A stretch of 64,000 bases of DNA from Ruixingdingia sedimenti (GCF_031432425.1 NZ_JAVKPH010000009.1:81909-145908), one strand, 5' to 3'. Positions 37,529 to 48,835 are shown, counted from the stretch's first letter. The notes: a model not told the origin generated them from the letters alone. Made by a program: numbers and translations.

Positions 37529-38026
37529 TCAGGCCGCGACAGGTTCCGGCTCTGGAGCTGTCTCGAGCTGCCTGGTCTCAAGACCTTCGGTCGCCTCGGG
37601 AGACGCGATCTCGATCCGACGCGGTTTGAGTTCCTCGGGGACCTCGCGCTTGAGCTGGACGGTCAGGAGGCCGTTCGACAGCGTGGCCCCTTCGACCCGG
37701 ACGTGATCGGCCAGTTCGAACCGACGTTCAAACGACCGGCCGGCGATGCCACGATAGAGATAGCTGGCACCGCCATCACCTTCGGGCGTCTCCTTGCGGC
37801 CCGACACGATCAGCATGTTCTTGTCCTGGGTCAGGATCAGATCGTCTTCGGCAAAGCCCGCCACCGCCATGTCGATGCGATAGTCGTCCTCGCCGGTCTT
37901 GACGATGTCATAAGGCGGCCAGTTGTCGAGCGTCTCCACTCGACGGGCTGTCTCGAGCGCGTCGAGCATACGGTCGAAGCCAACGCTCGAACGGAACAGA
38001 GGTGCAAAATCAAGTGTCGTTGCCAT
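37529..38026 (-). CDS. Small heat-shock protein, Hsp20/IbpA type
   Basis: 165-aa class A bacterial small heat-shock protein. The alpha-crystallin domain spans about residues 38-130, beginning PPYDIVKTGEDDYRIDMAVA, with SGRKE and the closing LSNGLLTVQLKREVPEE. The C-terminal IxI-like anchor is RRIEIAS. AGGAGG at 38035-38040 spaces better with the ATG at 38026 than with the one at 38032. It heads the leftward operon with the NDUFS4, omega-like and SPW genes. Confidence 0.92.
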   Translation of the reverse strand: MATTLDFAPLFRSSVGFDRMLDALETARRVETLDNWPPYDIVKTGEDDYRIDMAVAGFAEDDLILTQDKNMLIVSGRKETPEGDGGASYLYRGIAGRSFERRFELADHVRVEGATLSNGLLTVQLKREVPEELKPRRIEIASPEATEGLETRQLETAPEPEPVAA

Positions 38027-38130
38027 AGCCATATCCTCCTTTGAGCAACATGGGTACAGACATCGGGAGCACCGCAGGAGCGATGTCCCGCTTCATGGCC
38101 GATCCCCATCTGGGCGATCTGCATAAAGTG

Positions 38131-38158
38131 ATTTGGAACAGCACCTTACGGTTTCAAG
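38131..38158 (-). promoter_or_regulatory. Candidate heat-shock sigma factor promoter for the sHSP operon
   Basis: On the minus strand, CTTGAAA (38158-38152) and CCAAAT (38136-38131) are separated by 15 bp, close to the sigma-32 pattern CTTGAA-N13-15-CCCCATNT. It lies about 105 bp upstream of the Hsp20 start. The same box spacing occurs upstream of ftsH. Confidence 0.45.
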
Positions 38159-38238
38159 AGGATGCTCGAAAACTTTTTTCTACGAACAGCTCTCCTATAT
38201 TTCTCTTGCTTCCTTGTAGCATTCGAAAGGAGGAGATC

Positions 38239-38463
38239 ATGACCGAAAACGACGTGAAAAGTATCCTGGGTCCCGGCACGGACCCCACGCTTCTGTCTGA
38301 TATTCTGCGCACCGGCGCGGATGCCTCCGAACTGACCCGTGCCAAGGCCTGGGTCGAGGCGGACGAGGCGCAGGTCGATGCCCATAGCCCGTTCCCATCG
38401 GGCCGGATCGCCCGGCTGGTCGAATTGCTCGAAGCCGATCAGGAAGAAGATGATCTGCAGTAG
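38239..38463 (+). CDS. Small acidic hypothetical protein
   Basis: 74-aa protein, not recognised. It is acidic overall with an acidic C-terminus (LLEADQEEDDLQ) and predicted helical, with no Cys or membrane segment. AAGGAGGAG directly upstream of the ATG at 38239 makes it a convincing translated gene. It faces away from the Hsp20 operon and precedes a debranching-enzyme remnant; a role in the stress island is only suggested by location. Confidence 0.6.
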   Translation: MTENDVKSILGPGTDPTLLSDILRTGADASELTRAKAWVEADEAQVDAHSPFPSGRIARLVELLEADQEEDDLQ

Positions 38464-38505
38464 CAGAAATCGGGCTGGCGCTGACGATGGCGCCAGCCCG
38501 TCCCT

Positions 38506-39213
38506 TCAGGTGGTCACAATCACCCGAACCGGTCCGTCGCGACGCAGAACATCGGCAACCACGTGGGTGCCGGACCGGCGCAGAGTCACATCGACAGTTC
38601 CACCATCAAGGCGCAGATTGCGCAGGACCACCTCTCCCAGAAACTCCGGGAGGATCGGTTGCTCGAAGATCACCTGCCGCGCCTCGGCGTCGAAGCGCAG
38701 CCCGAGACAAGCCTGAAGCAGCAACAGCGGCGCTCCAGCCGCCCAGGCCTGCGGCGTACAGGCCACTGGGTAGAAGGTGGGACCTTGCGTCTCGCGGCGC
38801 GGGAGGCCGCAGAACAACTCCGGCAACCGTCTCAGATCGATATAGGTGGCGGCGGAGAAGATGCCCTCGAATATACGCGCGGCCTGTTCACGGAACCCGT
38901 AGCGCGCCAGCCCCGCCCCGATCAGCGCATTGTCATGGGGCCAGACCGAGCCGTTGTGATAGCTCATCGGATTGTACCGTGCCTGACCCGCGGCAATGGT
39001 CCGCACTCCCCATCCGCAGAAAGACGACGGCCCCATCAGGGCTCGAACGACCGTTTCGGCGCGCTCCTCCGGGACGATTCCCGTCCAGAGCAGATGGCCC
39101 GCGTTCGAACTGCGTACTCGGCAGGGCCGTTTGTCACCATCGAGGGCGAGCACATATCCAATGCTGCCGCCTGATTGGAGCGGAGGTGTGGGACGAGCGA
39201 GCTGGCCTGTAGA
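38506..39213 (-). pseudogene. Amylo-alpha-1,6-glucosidase, C-terminal remnant
   Basis: A 235-codon open frame matches only the C-terminal part of a glycogen-debranching-type enzyme: VLALDGDKRPCRVRSSNAGH, NPMSYHNGSVWPHDNALIGA and FCGLPRRETQGPTFYPVACTP. Similarity runs back to about LARPTPPLQSG near 39200, where an in-frame stop (39214-39216) closes the frame. The family is usually over 650 aa, so two thirds are missing. No start codon fits the family N-terminus, so it is called a broken gene. Confidence 0.8.
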
Positions 39214-39321
39214 TCAACGCTGTCGGCAGGTCTGGAGATGCCAGGTCAGTTCCGGGGATCTTCGCTCGAAACGGTGGGCGGTTGTGTCCTTTCATCATGA
39301 TTTACCTCTCTTCGGATTGCG

Positions 39322-39349
39322 GCACCGGCGGCGTTACCGTCGCCGGTGC
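39322..39349 (-). terminator. Stem-loop after clpK
   Basis: GCACCGGCG at 39322-39330 and CGCCGGTGC at 39341-39349 form a 9-bp perfect stem with a 10-nt loop just after the clpK stop codon at 39358. No U-run follows, so termination is likely but not certain. Confidence 0.5.
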
Positions 39350-39357
39350 ACGGGCCG

Positions 39358-42138
<2,781 letters not shown>

Positions 42139-42189
42139 TTTCACCTCCGTCATGCTCCCAGCCGGAACGTCCGGACTGGATCTCCGTGT

Positions 42190-44022
42190 TCAGGCCGCCT
42201 CGACCTCCTGAGTGCGGACCTTTTCTGCGATGGCCCGAAGGTCCGGCTCGTCCAGCGTCTCGCGGTCGAGCAGATCTCGGGACGTTTCCTCCAGCAGCGC
42301 CCGGTTCGCGTCGAGAAGCGCGACCGTACGCGCGAAGATGTCGTCGATGATCGCCTTGACAGCGGTATCCATCCGCTCGGCCACAGCCTCGCTGTGGCGG
42401 CGGTTGAGCCAGGGCGATTGATCCCCCGTGCCAAGGAAGCCGGGCCGCTCGGTGTCATAGCTGACATGGCCCAGATCGGGGTCCATGCCGTAGCGCGCGA
42501 CCATGGCCCTGGCGATGTCGGTTGCCTTCACCAGGTCGTCGGCGGCACCGGTCGAAAGGTGATCGTATATGACCTTCTCGGCCGCACGCCCGCCCAGAAG
42601 AACGGCGATCTTGTTCTCCAGTTCCTCGCGGGTCATCAGGAAGCGGTCTTCGGTCGGGCGCTGGATCGTATAGCCGAGCGCACCGATCCCGCGCGGGATG
42701 ATCGAGACCTTGTGCACCGGATCGACCCCCGGCAGCGCCATCGCGACCAGCGCATGCCCCATTTCGTGATGCGCCACGATTTCCCGCTCGCGCGCGTTCA
42801 GAACACGATTGCGCTTTTCCAACCCGGCGACGATACGCTCTACCGCGTTGTTGAAGTCTTCCATGGTCACCGCATCGGCCTTTCGGCGGGTTGCCAATAG
42901 CGCCGCCTCATTGACCAGATTTGCCAGGTCCGCTCCGGAAAAGCCCGGGGTCAGCGCGGCGACCTTATCGGCATCCACGTCCGGTGCGAGCGTCACCTTC
43001 TTCATGTGTACCTCGAGGATCTGGATGCGGCCCTTCTTGTCGGGCTTGTCCACCAGCACCTGCCGGTCGAAGCGCCCGGCCCTGAGCAGCGCCGGGTCGA
43101 GGATTTCCGGCCGGTTGGTGGCCGCCAGCAGCACGATCCCCGACGACGGGTCGAACCCGTCCAGCTCAGTGAGAAGCTGGTTCAGCGTCTGTTCGCGCTC
43201 GTCATGCCCGCCGGCCATCTGACCGGAGGAGCGGGCGCGGCCGAGCGCGTCGAGCTCGTCGATGAAGATGATCGCCGGTGCGTTCTTGCGGGCCTGCTCG
43301 AACAGGTCGCGCACCCTTGCGGCACCGACGCCCACGAACATCTCGACGAATTCCGAGCCCGAGATCGAGAAGAAGGTCACGCCCGCCTCGCCCGCCACGG
43401 CCCGCGCCAGAAGCGTCTTGCCGGTACCCGGCGGGCCGACCAGCAGGATGCCTTTCGGGATCCGGGCGCCGAGCTTGCCGTATTCCTCGGGCGTCTTCAG
43501 GAAATCGACCACTTCCTCCAGCTCGGCCTTGGCCTCGTCGACCCCGGCCACATCGGCAAAGCTGACGCCGGTTTCCTTCTCCATGTAGACCTTGGCCTTG
43601 CTCTTGCCGACCTGCAGGAAACCCCCAAAACCCTGACGCTCGGCGAACTTGCGAAAGACGAACATCCAGAGACCGAAGAAGACCACCGCAGGCACCACCC
43701 AGGAGAGAAGCGCCCCGATCCAGGTGTTTTGTGGAACGCCGGTGATCTCGACATCCGCGTCGTCCAGCCGTTCAAGAATTGCGGGATCGACGATCGTGGT
43801 GACGAAGCCAGAGCGGCCGTCGATGGGAGTTTCGAAGGTGCCGGTGATCGTATCGGACCCGACCGCAACCGAAGCGATGTCGCCGTCGGCCAGATACTGT
43901 TCGAATTGGCTATAGCTGATCGGCGCGATGCTGCGGTAGCTGGCGATCAGATCCTGAATAAAGATCACCGCAAAAAATGCGACGATCCAGTACCAGATGT
44001 TAAATTCGGTTCTCTTTTCCAT
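42190..44022 (-). CDS. ftsH: ATP-dependent zinc metalloprotease FtsH (accessory copy)
   Basis: 610-aa membrane AAA protease. Two membrane helices (about 9-28 and 104-124) flank a periplasmic domain. The AAA domain has Walker A G196-T203 (GPPGTGKT), FIDELDALG and the second-region-of-homology ATNRPEILDPALLRAGRFDR. The zinc site is HEMGH at 419-423. Being within the stress island beside clpK and with an island-type promoter, it is likely an extra copy rather than the housekeeping FtsH, which would lie elsewhere. Transcribed together with clpK. Confidence 0.93.
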   Translation of the reverse strand: MEKRTEFNIWYWIVAFFAVIFIQDLIASYRSIAPISYSQFEQYLADGDIASVAVGSDTITGTFETPIDGRSGFVTTIVDPAILERLDDADVEITGVPQNTWIGALLSWVVPAVVFFGLWMFVFRKFAERQGFGGFLQVGKSKAKVYMEKETGVSFADVAGVDEAKAELEEVVDFLKTPEEYGKLGARIPKGILLVGPPGTGKTLLARAVAGEAGVTFFSISGSEFVEMFVGVGAARVRDLFEQARKNAPAIIFIDELDALGRARSSGQMAGGHDEREQTLNQLLTELDGFDPSSGIVLLAATNRPEILDPALLRAGRFDRQVLVDKPDKKGRIQILEVHMKKVTLAPDVDADKVAALTPGFSGADLANLVNEAALLATRRKADAVTMEDFNNAVERIVAGLEKRNRVLNAREREIVAHHEMGHALVAMALPGVDPVHKVSIIPRGIGALGYTIQRPTEDRFLMTREELENKIAVLLGGRAAEKVIYDHLSTGAADDLVKATDIARAMVARYGMDPDLGHVSYDTERPGFLGTGDQSPWLNRRHSEAVAERMDTAVKAIIDDIFARTVALLDANRALLEETSRDLLDRETLDEPDLRAIAEKVRTQEVEAA

Positions 44023-44079
44023 CCCTTTCTCTCCTCGGCGCCAACCCGTAGAGATGTTGCTGATTTATCACACCCGGCC

Positions 44080-44121
44080 AGATTGGTATTGCTTGAGCCG
44101 AGTTCAAGAGGGATCCGACAT
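44080..44121. promoter_or_regulatory. Overlapping divergent heat-shock-type promoters for ftsH-clpK and htpX-like genes
   Basis: Minus strand: CTTGAAC (44108-44102), 15 bp, CCAATCT (44086-44080), driving ftsH. Plus strand: CTTGAGC (44092-44098), 16 bp, CCGACAT (44115-44121), driving the M48 gene. The two -35-like boxes overlap in a near palindrome CTTGAGCCGAGTTCAAG (44092-44108). Both resemble the sigma-32 consensus. Confidence 0.45.
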
Positions 44122-44191
44122 GAAGATCGAAGCTGGCAATGATGCCCAAAATTCTTACATCCCGTGGCGTGCCACTTCCCGTTAGCCGCGA

Positions 44192-45145
44192 GTGAAATCT
44201 ATTGCGATCATGACTGCGACGCCGCGCCACCAATTCCTGAACCTGCTCCAATCCATCCTGCTTTTGGCGGGTATGGCGGTTATCGCCTGGTTAATCGTTT
44301 CGGCGGTTGCGGGACAGGGCTTGGCGATTTCGATCGTCATCGGATCCTTGCTGGGATTGCTGCTGTCACCCGGCATCCCGAAACGCCTTTTGCTGAACGC
44401 CTACGGCGCACGCAGGCTCAGCGGGCGGGAATTTCCAGAGGGCATGGCGATACTGGCCGAACTCGCACGCCGCGCCGGGCTGCCGCGTGTACCGGAACTC
44501 TACTATGTACCGAGCCAGATGCCGAACGCCTTCGCTATGGGCTCTCCGGATGAAAGCGCCGTCTGCGTCAGCGATGGTCTTCTTCGATTGATGAACCAGC
44601 GCGAACTGGCCGGGGTTCTGGCGCACGAGGTCGCTCACATCGCCAACCGCGATCTCTGGATCATGGGTCTGGCCGACGCGATGTCGCGCGCAGTGTCGCT
44701 CGCGTCCTGGGTTGGGCAACTCATCCTGCTGCTGAACCTGCCGCTCATCCTGGCCGGCGCGGCTTATGTGCCCTGGCAGGTACCACTTGTCCTGATCTTT
44801 TCACCCACGATCATGGCCCTTCTTCAGCTCGCGCTGTCGCGGGCCCGGGAATACGATGCCGACAGAGGCGGCGCCGAGCTGACCGGCGATCCCGATGGCC
44901 TCGCTTCGGCCCTCCTCAAGCTGGAACGCCGCGTCGGGCGGGTCTGGGAAGAGATGTTCCTGCCCGGTCGCCGCATCCCCGAACCCTCGCTCCTGCGCAC
45001 GCACCCGCCCACCGCCGATCGAATCCGGCGGCTGCGCGCACTTTCCGGACCCTGCCGACCGGTCCCACCGTCCGTTCCCCTGAACGCACCGCGGGCTGTG
45101 CGCATTTCCACGCCGCGTTACGGGCCTTGGGGCGTCTATCGATGA
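44192..45145 (+). CDS. HtpX-like M48 membrane zinc protease
   Basis: 317-aa membrane metallopeptidase. Helices near 18-38 and 44-60, zinc motif H145-EVA-H149 (GVLAHEVAHIANRDLW), two further helices around 175-215, and the downstream ligand region SRAREYDADRGGAELTG. It would degrade damaged membrane proteins, complementing FtsH. The GTG at 44192 is one possible start; ATG 44210 (MTATPRHQF) is an alternative, and neither has a clear ribosome site. Divergent from ftsH. Confidence 0.86.
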   Translation: MKSIAIMTATPRHQFLNLLQSILLLAGMAVIAWLIVSAVAGQGLAISIVIGSLLGLLLSPGIPKRLLLNAYGARRLSGREFPEGMAILAELARRAGLPRVPELYYVPSQMPNAFAMGSPDESAVCVSDGLLRLMNQRELAGVLAHEVAHIANRDLWIMGLADAMSRAVSLASWVGQLILLLNLPLILAGAAYVPWQVPLVLIFSPTIMALLQLALSRAREYDADRGGAELTGDPDGLASALLKLERRVGRVWEEMFLPGRRIPEPSLLRTHPPTADRIRRLRALSGPCRPVPPSVPLNAPRAVRISTPRYGPWGVYR

Positions 45146-45167
45146 GAACATTTTTTGCGCCCGGGTC

Positions 45168-45196
45168 TTGAAGTTGCAATTAGGCAACACTTTATC
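45168..45196 (+). promoter_or_regulatory. Candidate promoter of the triple hsp20 cluster
   Basis: TTGAAG at 45168-45173 and TTTATC at 45191-45196 are 17 bp apart, upstream of the first hsp20 gene at 45411. The -35 box (CTTGAAG including 45167) resembles the heat-shock boxes of the neighbouring operons, while the -10 is more like sigma-70, so the sigma factor is unclear. The leader would be about 205 nt. Confidence 0.4.
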
Positions 45197-45410
45197 CGCA
45201 GCGGAACGCCCAGTTGGGGTTTCACGGATACGCGACAGGTTCGGCTGATTCAGCGGACCGCCTGACGTTCGCCTGAGAGGAACGCATGGCAGACGCGAAC
45301 GCACCAGACCGCCGCCGAAATGGCGAACCTTGAAGCATGTCCGTTCTCCGCGGGCGTTCAGTGGCGTGGTGACAAATCCACGCCGTCAACTGAAACGACG
45401 GAGGCGAAAC

Positions 45411-45839
45411 ATGCTCTATCCCACCTACACACGTCGCAGCGATCCGTTTGCGGTGATGCGCTCGATGCTGCGCGATTTTGAGAGGACCTCTCCTGGCCGC
45501 GCGACCCAGCCCGTTTTTCCCGCCGTGAACGTCTGGCAGGGCGACGAGGCAATCGCGATCACTGCAGAACTCCCTGGCGTTGACCCGGCCGACATCGACA
45601 TTTCCGTGAAGGAGAATGTCCTGACGCTCTCTGGCGAGCGCAAGGCGCCCGGCGTGCCGGAAGGCGCCCGCTGGCACCGCAACGAACGCGGCTTTGGCAA
45701 GTTCGCACGGTCGGTTCGGCTGCCCTTCGTGGCCGCGGAGGACAAGGTCGAAGCGCGGATGACCAACGGTGTACTGCGCATCGTGATCGGCCGCCCCGAA
45801 GAGGACAAGCCGCGGAAAATCGAGATCAAGGCTGCGTAA
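45411..45839 (+). CDS. Small heat-shock protein, Hsp20 family (first of three)
   Basis: 142-aa Hsp20 with the alpha-crystallin core at about residues 37-132: FPAVNVWQGDEAIAITAELP, then VKENVLTLSGERKAP and the closing MTNGVLRIVIGRPEED, with the C-terminal IxI-type KIEIKAA. It belongs to the class with AELPGVDPADIDI, distinct from the IbpA-type copy at 37.5 kb. GGAGG precedes the ATG at 45411. The next two genes follow at 15 and 40 bp, so an operon is likely. Confidence 0.92.
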   Translation: MLYPTYTRRSDPFAVMRSMLRDFERTSPGRATQPVFPAVNVWQGDEAIAITAELPGVDPADIDISVKENVLTLSGERKAPGVPEGARWHRNERGFGKFARSVRLPFVAAEDKVEARMTNGVLRIVIGRPEEDKPRKIEIKAA

Positions 45840-45854
45840 GAGGAGGACCGATCC

Positions 45855-46253
45855 ATGACCAACGATGTGACACATACTGCCGATAAGACCCCGGCCGAGA
45901 CACCGGAAACCACCACCGGCCGTCGTATCTACAGGCCGCTGACCGACATCGTCGAAACGACTGACGGGGTGACGCTGATGCTCGAGATGCCGGGCGTCGC
46001 CGCCGAAGACGTGGATATCACGCTCGAAAAGCGCGTGTTGACGATCCGAGGTAAGGTCCATGCCACGCAGCCCGAGAAGCTGCAATTGGCCTATGCCGAA
46101 TATGGCGAGGGCGATTTCGAGCGAGCCTTCACCATGTCCGACGACTTCGACCCCGACAAGATCGGCGCGCAGGTCTCGAACGGTGTGCTGACCCTAACGT
46201 TGCCGCGCGCAGCGGAAGCCCAACCCAAAAAGATCACGGTAACGGCTTCGTAA
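45855..46253 (+). CDS. Small heat-shock protein, Hsp20 family (second of three)
   Basis: 132-aa Hsp20: RPLTDIVETTDGVTLMLEMP, VAAEDVDITLEKRVLTIRG, and the closing VSNGVLTLTLPRAAEAQPKK. The N-terminus before the crystallin domain is short and Thr/Glu-rich. AGGAGG lies upstream of the ATG. It differs enough from the flanking copies that the three are not a recent tandem duplication; they may form mixed oligomers, which is inference. Confidence 0.9.
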   Translation: MTNDVTHTADKTPAETPETTTGRRIYRPLTDIVETTDGVTLMLEMPGVAAEDVDITLEKRVLTIRGKVHATQPEKLQLAYAEYGEGDFERAFTMSDDFDPDKIGAQVSNGVLTLTLPRAAEAQPKKITVTAS

Positions 46254-46293
46254 ACCCGACATGTCGCACCCAGAAGAAGAAAGGAGAACTCAC

Positions 46294-46785
46294 ATGCAGA
46301 TCAAGGACCTGATCCCCTGGGCGCGGAAGGATCATGCGCCCGACCCGAAAAGTGATGACCAGAACCCCATCGCCACCCTTCAACGCGACATGAACCGTGT
46401 GTTCGAAGGCTTCTGGAACCGCGTCGGCGATTTCGACTGGCCCTGGGGAGGCGGCGAGGCGAAATCCGACGTGGTCGAGACCGAAGATCACGTGGAGGTA
46501 TCGATCGAACTGCCCGGGATGGAAATGAAGGACATCGAGGTCACCGTGACCGACGACATGCTGACCATCAAGGGCGAGAAGAAGATCGAGCGGCAGGAGG
46601 AGAAGAAGGGCTATTATCTCTCCGAACGCAGCTATGGCGCGATCTATCGCACGATTCCGCTACCGCCGGGAGTCGACGGTGAGAAGGCCGATGCCAGCTT
46701 CAAGAACGGCGTGCTGACGATCAAGCTGCCGCAGACCCCGGAGGCGCAGGCCAAGGTCAAGCGCATCGAGGTGAAGAACGCCTGA
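46294..46785 (+). CDS. Small heat-shock protein, Hsp20 family (third of three)
   Basis: 163-aa Hsp20 with a longer N-terminal arm (FEGFWNRVGDFDWPWGGGEA), crystallin core DVVETEDHVEVSIELPGMEM, VTVTDDMLTIKGEKKIE and closing FKNGVLTIKLPQTPEAQAKV. AAAGGAGAA precedes the ATG at 46294, which is favoured over an ATG 11 codons upstream. It resembles the HSP16-type groups of heat-resistance islands. A strong terminator follows 8 bp after the stop. Confidence 0.92.
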   Translation: MQIKDLIPWARKDHAPDPKSDDQNPIATLQRDMNRVFEGFWNRVGDFDWPWGGGEAKSDVVETEDHVEVSIELPGMEMKDIEVTVTDDMLTIKGEKKIERQEEKKGYYLSERSYGAIYRTIPLPPGVDGEKADASFKNGVLTIKLPQTPEAQAKVKRIEVKNA

Positions 46786-46793
46786 TGCCAAAT

Positions 46794-46826
46794 GTCGTGC
46801 CGGCGGCACGGCGCCGCCGGCACGAC
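46794..46826 (+). terminator. Strong terminator of the triple hsp20 cluster
   Basis: GTCGTGCCGGCGGC (46794-46807) and GCCGCCGGCACGAC (46813-46826) form a perfect 14-bp stem with a 5-nt loop, followed by a pyrimidine-rich stretch with scattered T. It closes the hsp20 operon. Beyond it, 46827-46992 holds nothing else I recognise. Confidence 0.8.
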
Positions 46827-46992
46827 GCCCTACCTTCTATTCCTCCAAGGCGATGCGTCGGAGCCTCAAAATTGGCCGAGCGGTCAACGCTCTGCCAGCA
46901 GAGGGCTCACGCGAGGCTGAGAACTTCTCAATCGCGCATGCCCATGGAAGCCTGAACCATTTCCATACGGTGCAGGATGAGGAACGCACAGT

Positions 46993-47586
46993 ATGGAACT
47001 TACCACAATAGGAGCTTTGGCGCTCTACGCCTTTGTTATGTCGATTACGCCGGGACCGAACAACATGCTGCTCGCGAACGCAGGGCTGGTGTTTGGCTTC
47101 CGGAGCACCATACCGCAGATCGTTGGCATTCCGGCCGGTGTGATCGCCCAGATCCTACTCGTGGCCGCCGGTCTCAGCAGCATTTTCGCACAGTTTCCCA
47201 GTATCCAGTTGGCACTCAAGGTGGTTGGGACGTTCTATCTGCTCTGGCTCGCCCTGAAGCTCTGGAAAGCAGATGCGCTGGCGCAATCGCCCAATGCCAC
47301 CCCGATCTCGTTTTCTCAGGCGCTGCTGTTCCAGTTCATCAATCCGAAATCGTGGCTGATCGCGCTCACTGCGGTCTCGGCATTTCTGCAGCCCGAGAAG
47401 GCGGTCCTTCCCCAATTGCTGATTACTTGCTTGGCCTTCGCATTAATCGGCACCCCGTGCATGGCCGTCTGGTCTGCCATGGGATCCGCCTTGCGGCGTC
47501 ACCTCTCGAGTCCGACCAGCCTCAGACGCGCAAACCGAACCCTAGCGGCGCTCGCATCGGCAACAAGCCTCATGTTCTGGCTCTGA
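46993..47586 (+). CDS. LysE/RhtB family amino-acid exporter
   Basis: 197-aa membrane protein of the LysE superfamily with about six helices. The N-terminus ALALYAFVMSITPGPNNMLL carries the characteristic TPGPNN motif; FQFINPKSWLIALTAVSAF is the second family signature. Substrate is likely an amino acid or analogue but cannot be specified. GAGGAAC lies upstream of the ATG. Confidence 0.88.
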   Translation: MELTTIGALALYAFVMSITPGPNNMLLANAGLVFGFRSTIPQIVGIPAGVIAQILLVAAGLSSIFAQFPSIQLALKVVGTFYLLWLALKLWKADALAQSPNATPISFSQALLFQFINPKSWLIALTAVSAFLQPEKAVLPQLLITCLAFALIGTPCMAVWSAMGSALRRHLSSPTSLRRANRTLAALASATSLMFWL

Positions 47587-47615
47587 AGGTGGACAAGGGA
47601 CGCCAAGCGCATTCG

Positions 47616-48128
47616 ATGCCTGATCTGGAGATCTGGCTGTCGTATTTTCGGCTTGCGGGGTTCTGGCTTATGGCAGGGCTCCTCCTCATTCCAGTTCTCG
47701 CAGCGGCGATGTCTCTTAGTCAGGAGCCCGACGTCGATGGCAGGCCATCTCAGGTGGTATTTCTGGCATTGGCCGCGCCACTTGGGGTTGTGCCGGTCCT
47801 CCTGCATTGGAAGTACGGACGACGGAGAGGCCCGATACTGACATTCACGGCGCAGGGCATCCTCATGAACGCCATAGATCCCGAGGCGATCATCCCATGG
47901 AGAGATATCGACGTCAGAGCAAGTTGGCACGTTCTCGGGGGCTGGCGGACGATCCTGACCTTCCGATGTGTCGGCCGACCTCCGAAAGAGGGAAGACGTG
48001 TCGGACCCGCTGATCTTTACGAATTGCGACTTCCCAACATTGCAACCAAAGGCTGCCTGAGCCTGCAGAGGCTTGCCAGGTCCTACAAGACAGCGACGAT
48101 GACAGAAGAGCCGCAAAGCCCACCTTAA
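47616..48128 (+). CDS. Hypothetical protein with two N-terminal membrane helices
   Basis: 170-aa protein not recognised as a named family. Two hydrophobic segments (about 13-31 and 46-62) are followed by a soluble domain with LTFTAQGILMNAIDPEAIIP and WRDIDVRASWHVLGGWRTIL, which looks like the strand-rich cytoplasmic part of small PH-like membrane proteins; that resemblance is tentative. A GTG at 47589 is an alternative start. It starts 29 bp after the LysE stop, in the same direction. Confidence 0.55.
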   Translation: MPDLEIWLSYFRLAGFWLMAGLLLIPVLAAAMSLSQEPDVDGRPSQVVFLALAAPLGVVPVLLHWKYGRRRGPILTFTAQGILMNAIDPEAIIPWRDIDVRASWHVLGGWRTILTFRCVGRPPKEGRRVGPADLYELRLPNIATKGCLSLQRLARSYKTATMTEEPQSPP

Positions 48129-48147
48129 CTGTCGACGGGCGGCGCAG

Positions 48148-48169
48148 CATGAATTATCTATAATTCATG
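48148..48169. promoter_or_regulatory. BioR-type operator overlapping the bioR start codon
   Basis: A perfect 22-bp palindrome: CATGAATTAT (48148-48157), CT, ATAATTCATG (48160-48169). Its centre contains TTATCTATAA (48154-48163), the BioR box core. The bioR ATG (48167-48169) is inside the palindrome, which points to autoregulation; no ribosome site fits between, so the message may be leaderless. Confidence 0.75.
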
Positions 48170-48835
48170 AAACACGCCCCTGAAGAGACCCAGTCCGCCC
48201 GCATCGCCCGCGTCCTTGCCGACCGTATCATCTCGGGCGAGATTCCGCCCGGCGCGCGCCTCCGGCAGGACCATGTCGCTGCCGAGTTCGGCGCGAGCCA
48301 TGTCCCAGTGCGCGAGGCCTTCCGCGAGTTGCAGACCCAGGGTCTGGCAGAGAGCGAACCGAGGCGCGGCTTTCGCGTCACCGAATTCGACGTGGCCGAA
48401 CTGCGCGAGGTGGCCGAGATGCGCTCCAGCCTCGAAAGGCTCGCCCTGCGCCACGCCGCGCCCAATATGACACGCGCTATTCTACAGGAAGCAGAAGAGG
48501 TTACACGCCACGGCGACAGTGCCAGTACCGTCCGTGACTGGGAGGCAGCGAACCGCCATTTTCACCGGCTCATCTTGTCCCCCTGCCGGATGCCGCGTCT
48601 GCTGCGAACCATCGACGACCTGCAGGCCGCCAGCGCCCGCTTCCTCTTCGCCGCATGGCGGCGCGACTGGGAGGCACGGACCGATCACGATCACCGCGCC
48701 ATTCTCGACGCGCTGCGCAAGGGGCAGACCGACCTTGCCTGCGCCACGCTCGCGCGCCATGTCGGCTGGATCGGCAAGCGTAAGACCGCCGTGAAAAATG
48801 CTGATTTGCGAGAGACTTACGAGATTCCTGGATAA
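48167..48835 (+). CDS. bioR: GntR-family biotin regulator BioR
   Basis: 222-aa regulator of the FadR-like GntR group: N-terminal winged helix with IISGEIPPGARLRQDHVAAE and VPVREAFRELQTQGLAESEP, then a C-terminal helical FCD-type domain with HFHRLILSPCRMPRLLRTID and the metal-ligand-like DHDHRAILDAL. Biotin repressor BioR of alphaproteobacteria is of this family, and the boxes in its own start region and upstream of bioY (TTATCTATAA type) match its known motif. It directly precedes bioY and bioB. Confidence 0.85.
   Translation: MKHAPEETQSARIARVLADRIISGEIPPGARLRQDHVAAEFGASHVPVREAFRELQTQGLAESEPRRGFRVTEFDVAELREVAEMRSSLERLALRHAAPNMTRAILQEAEEVTRHGDSASTVRDWEAANRHFHRLILSPCRMPRLLRTIDDLQAASARFLFAAWRRDWEARTDHDHRAILDALRKGQTDLACATLARHVGWIGKRKTAVKNADLRETYEIPG

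Noticed and set aside
46977..47615. Extension of the hypothetical membrane protein frame upstream over the LysE gene
   Set aside because: This part overlaps the convincing LysE coding region in another frame, so the start was placed at 47616.
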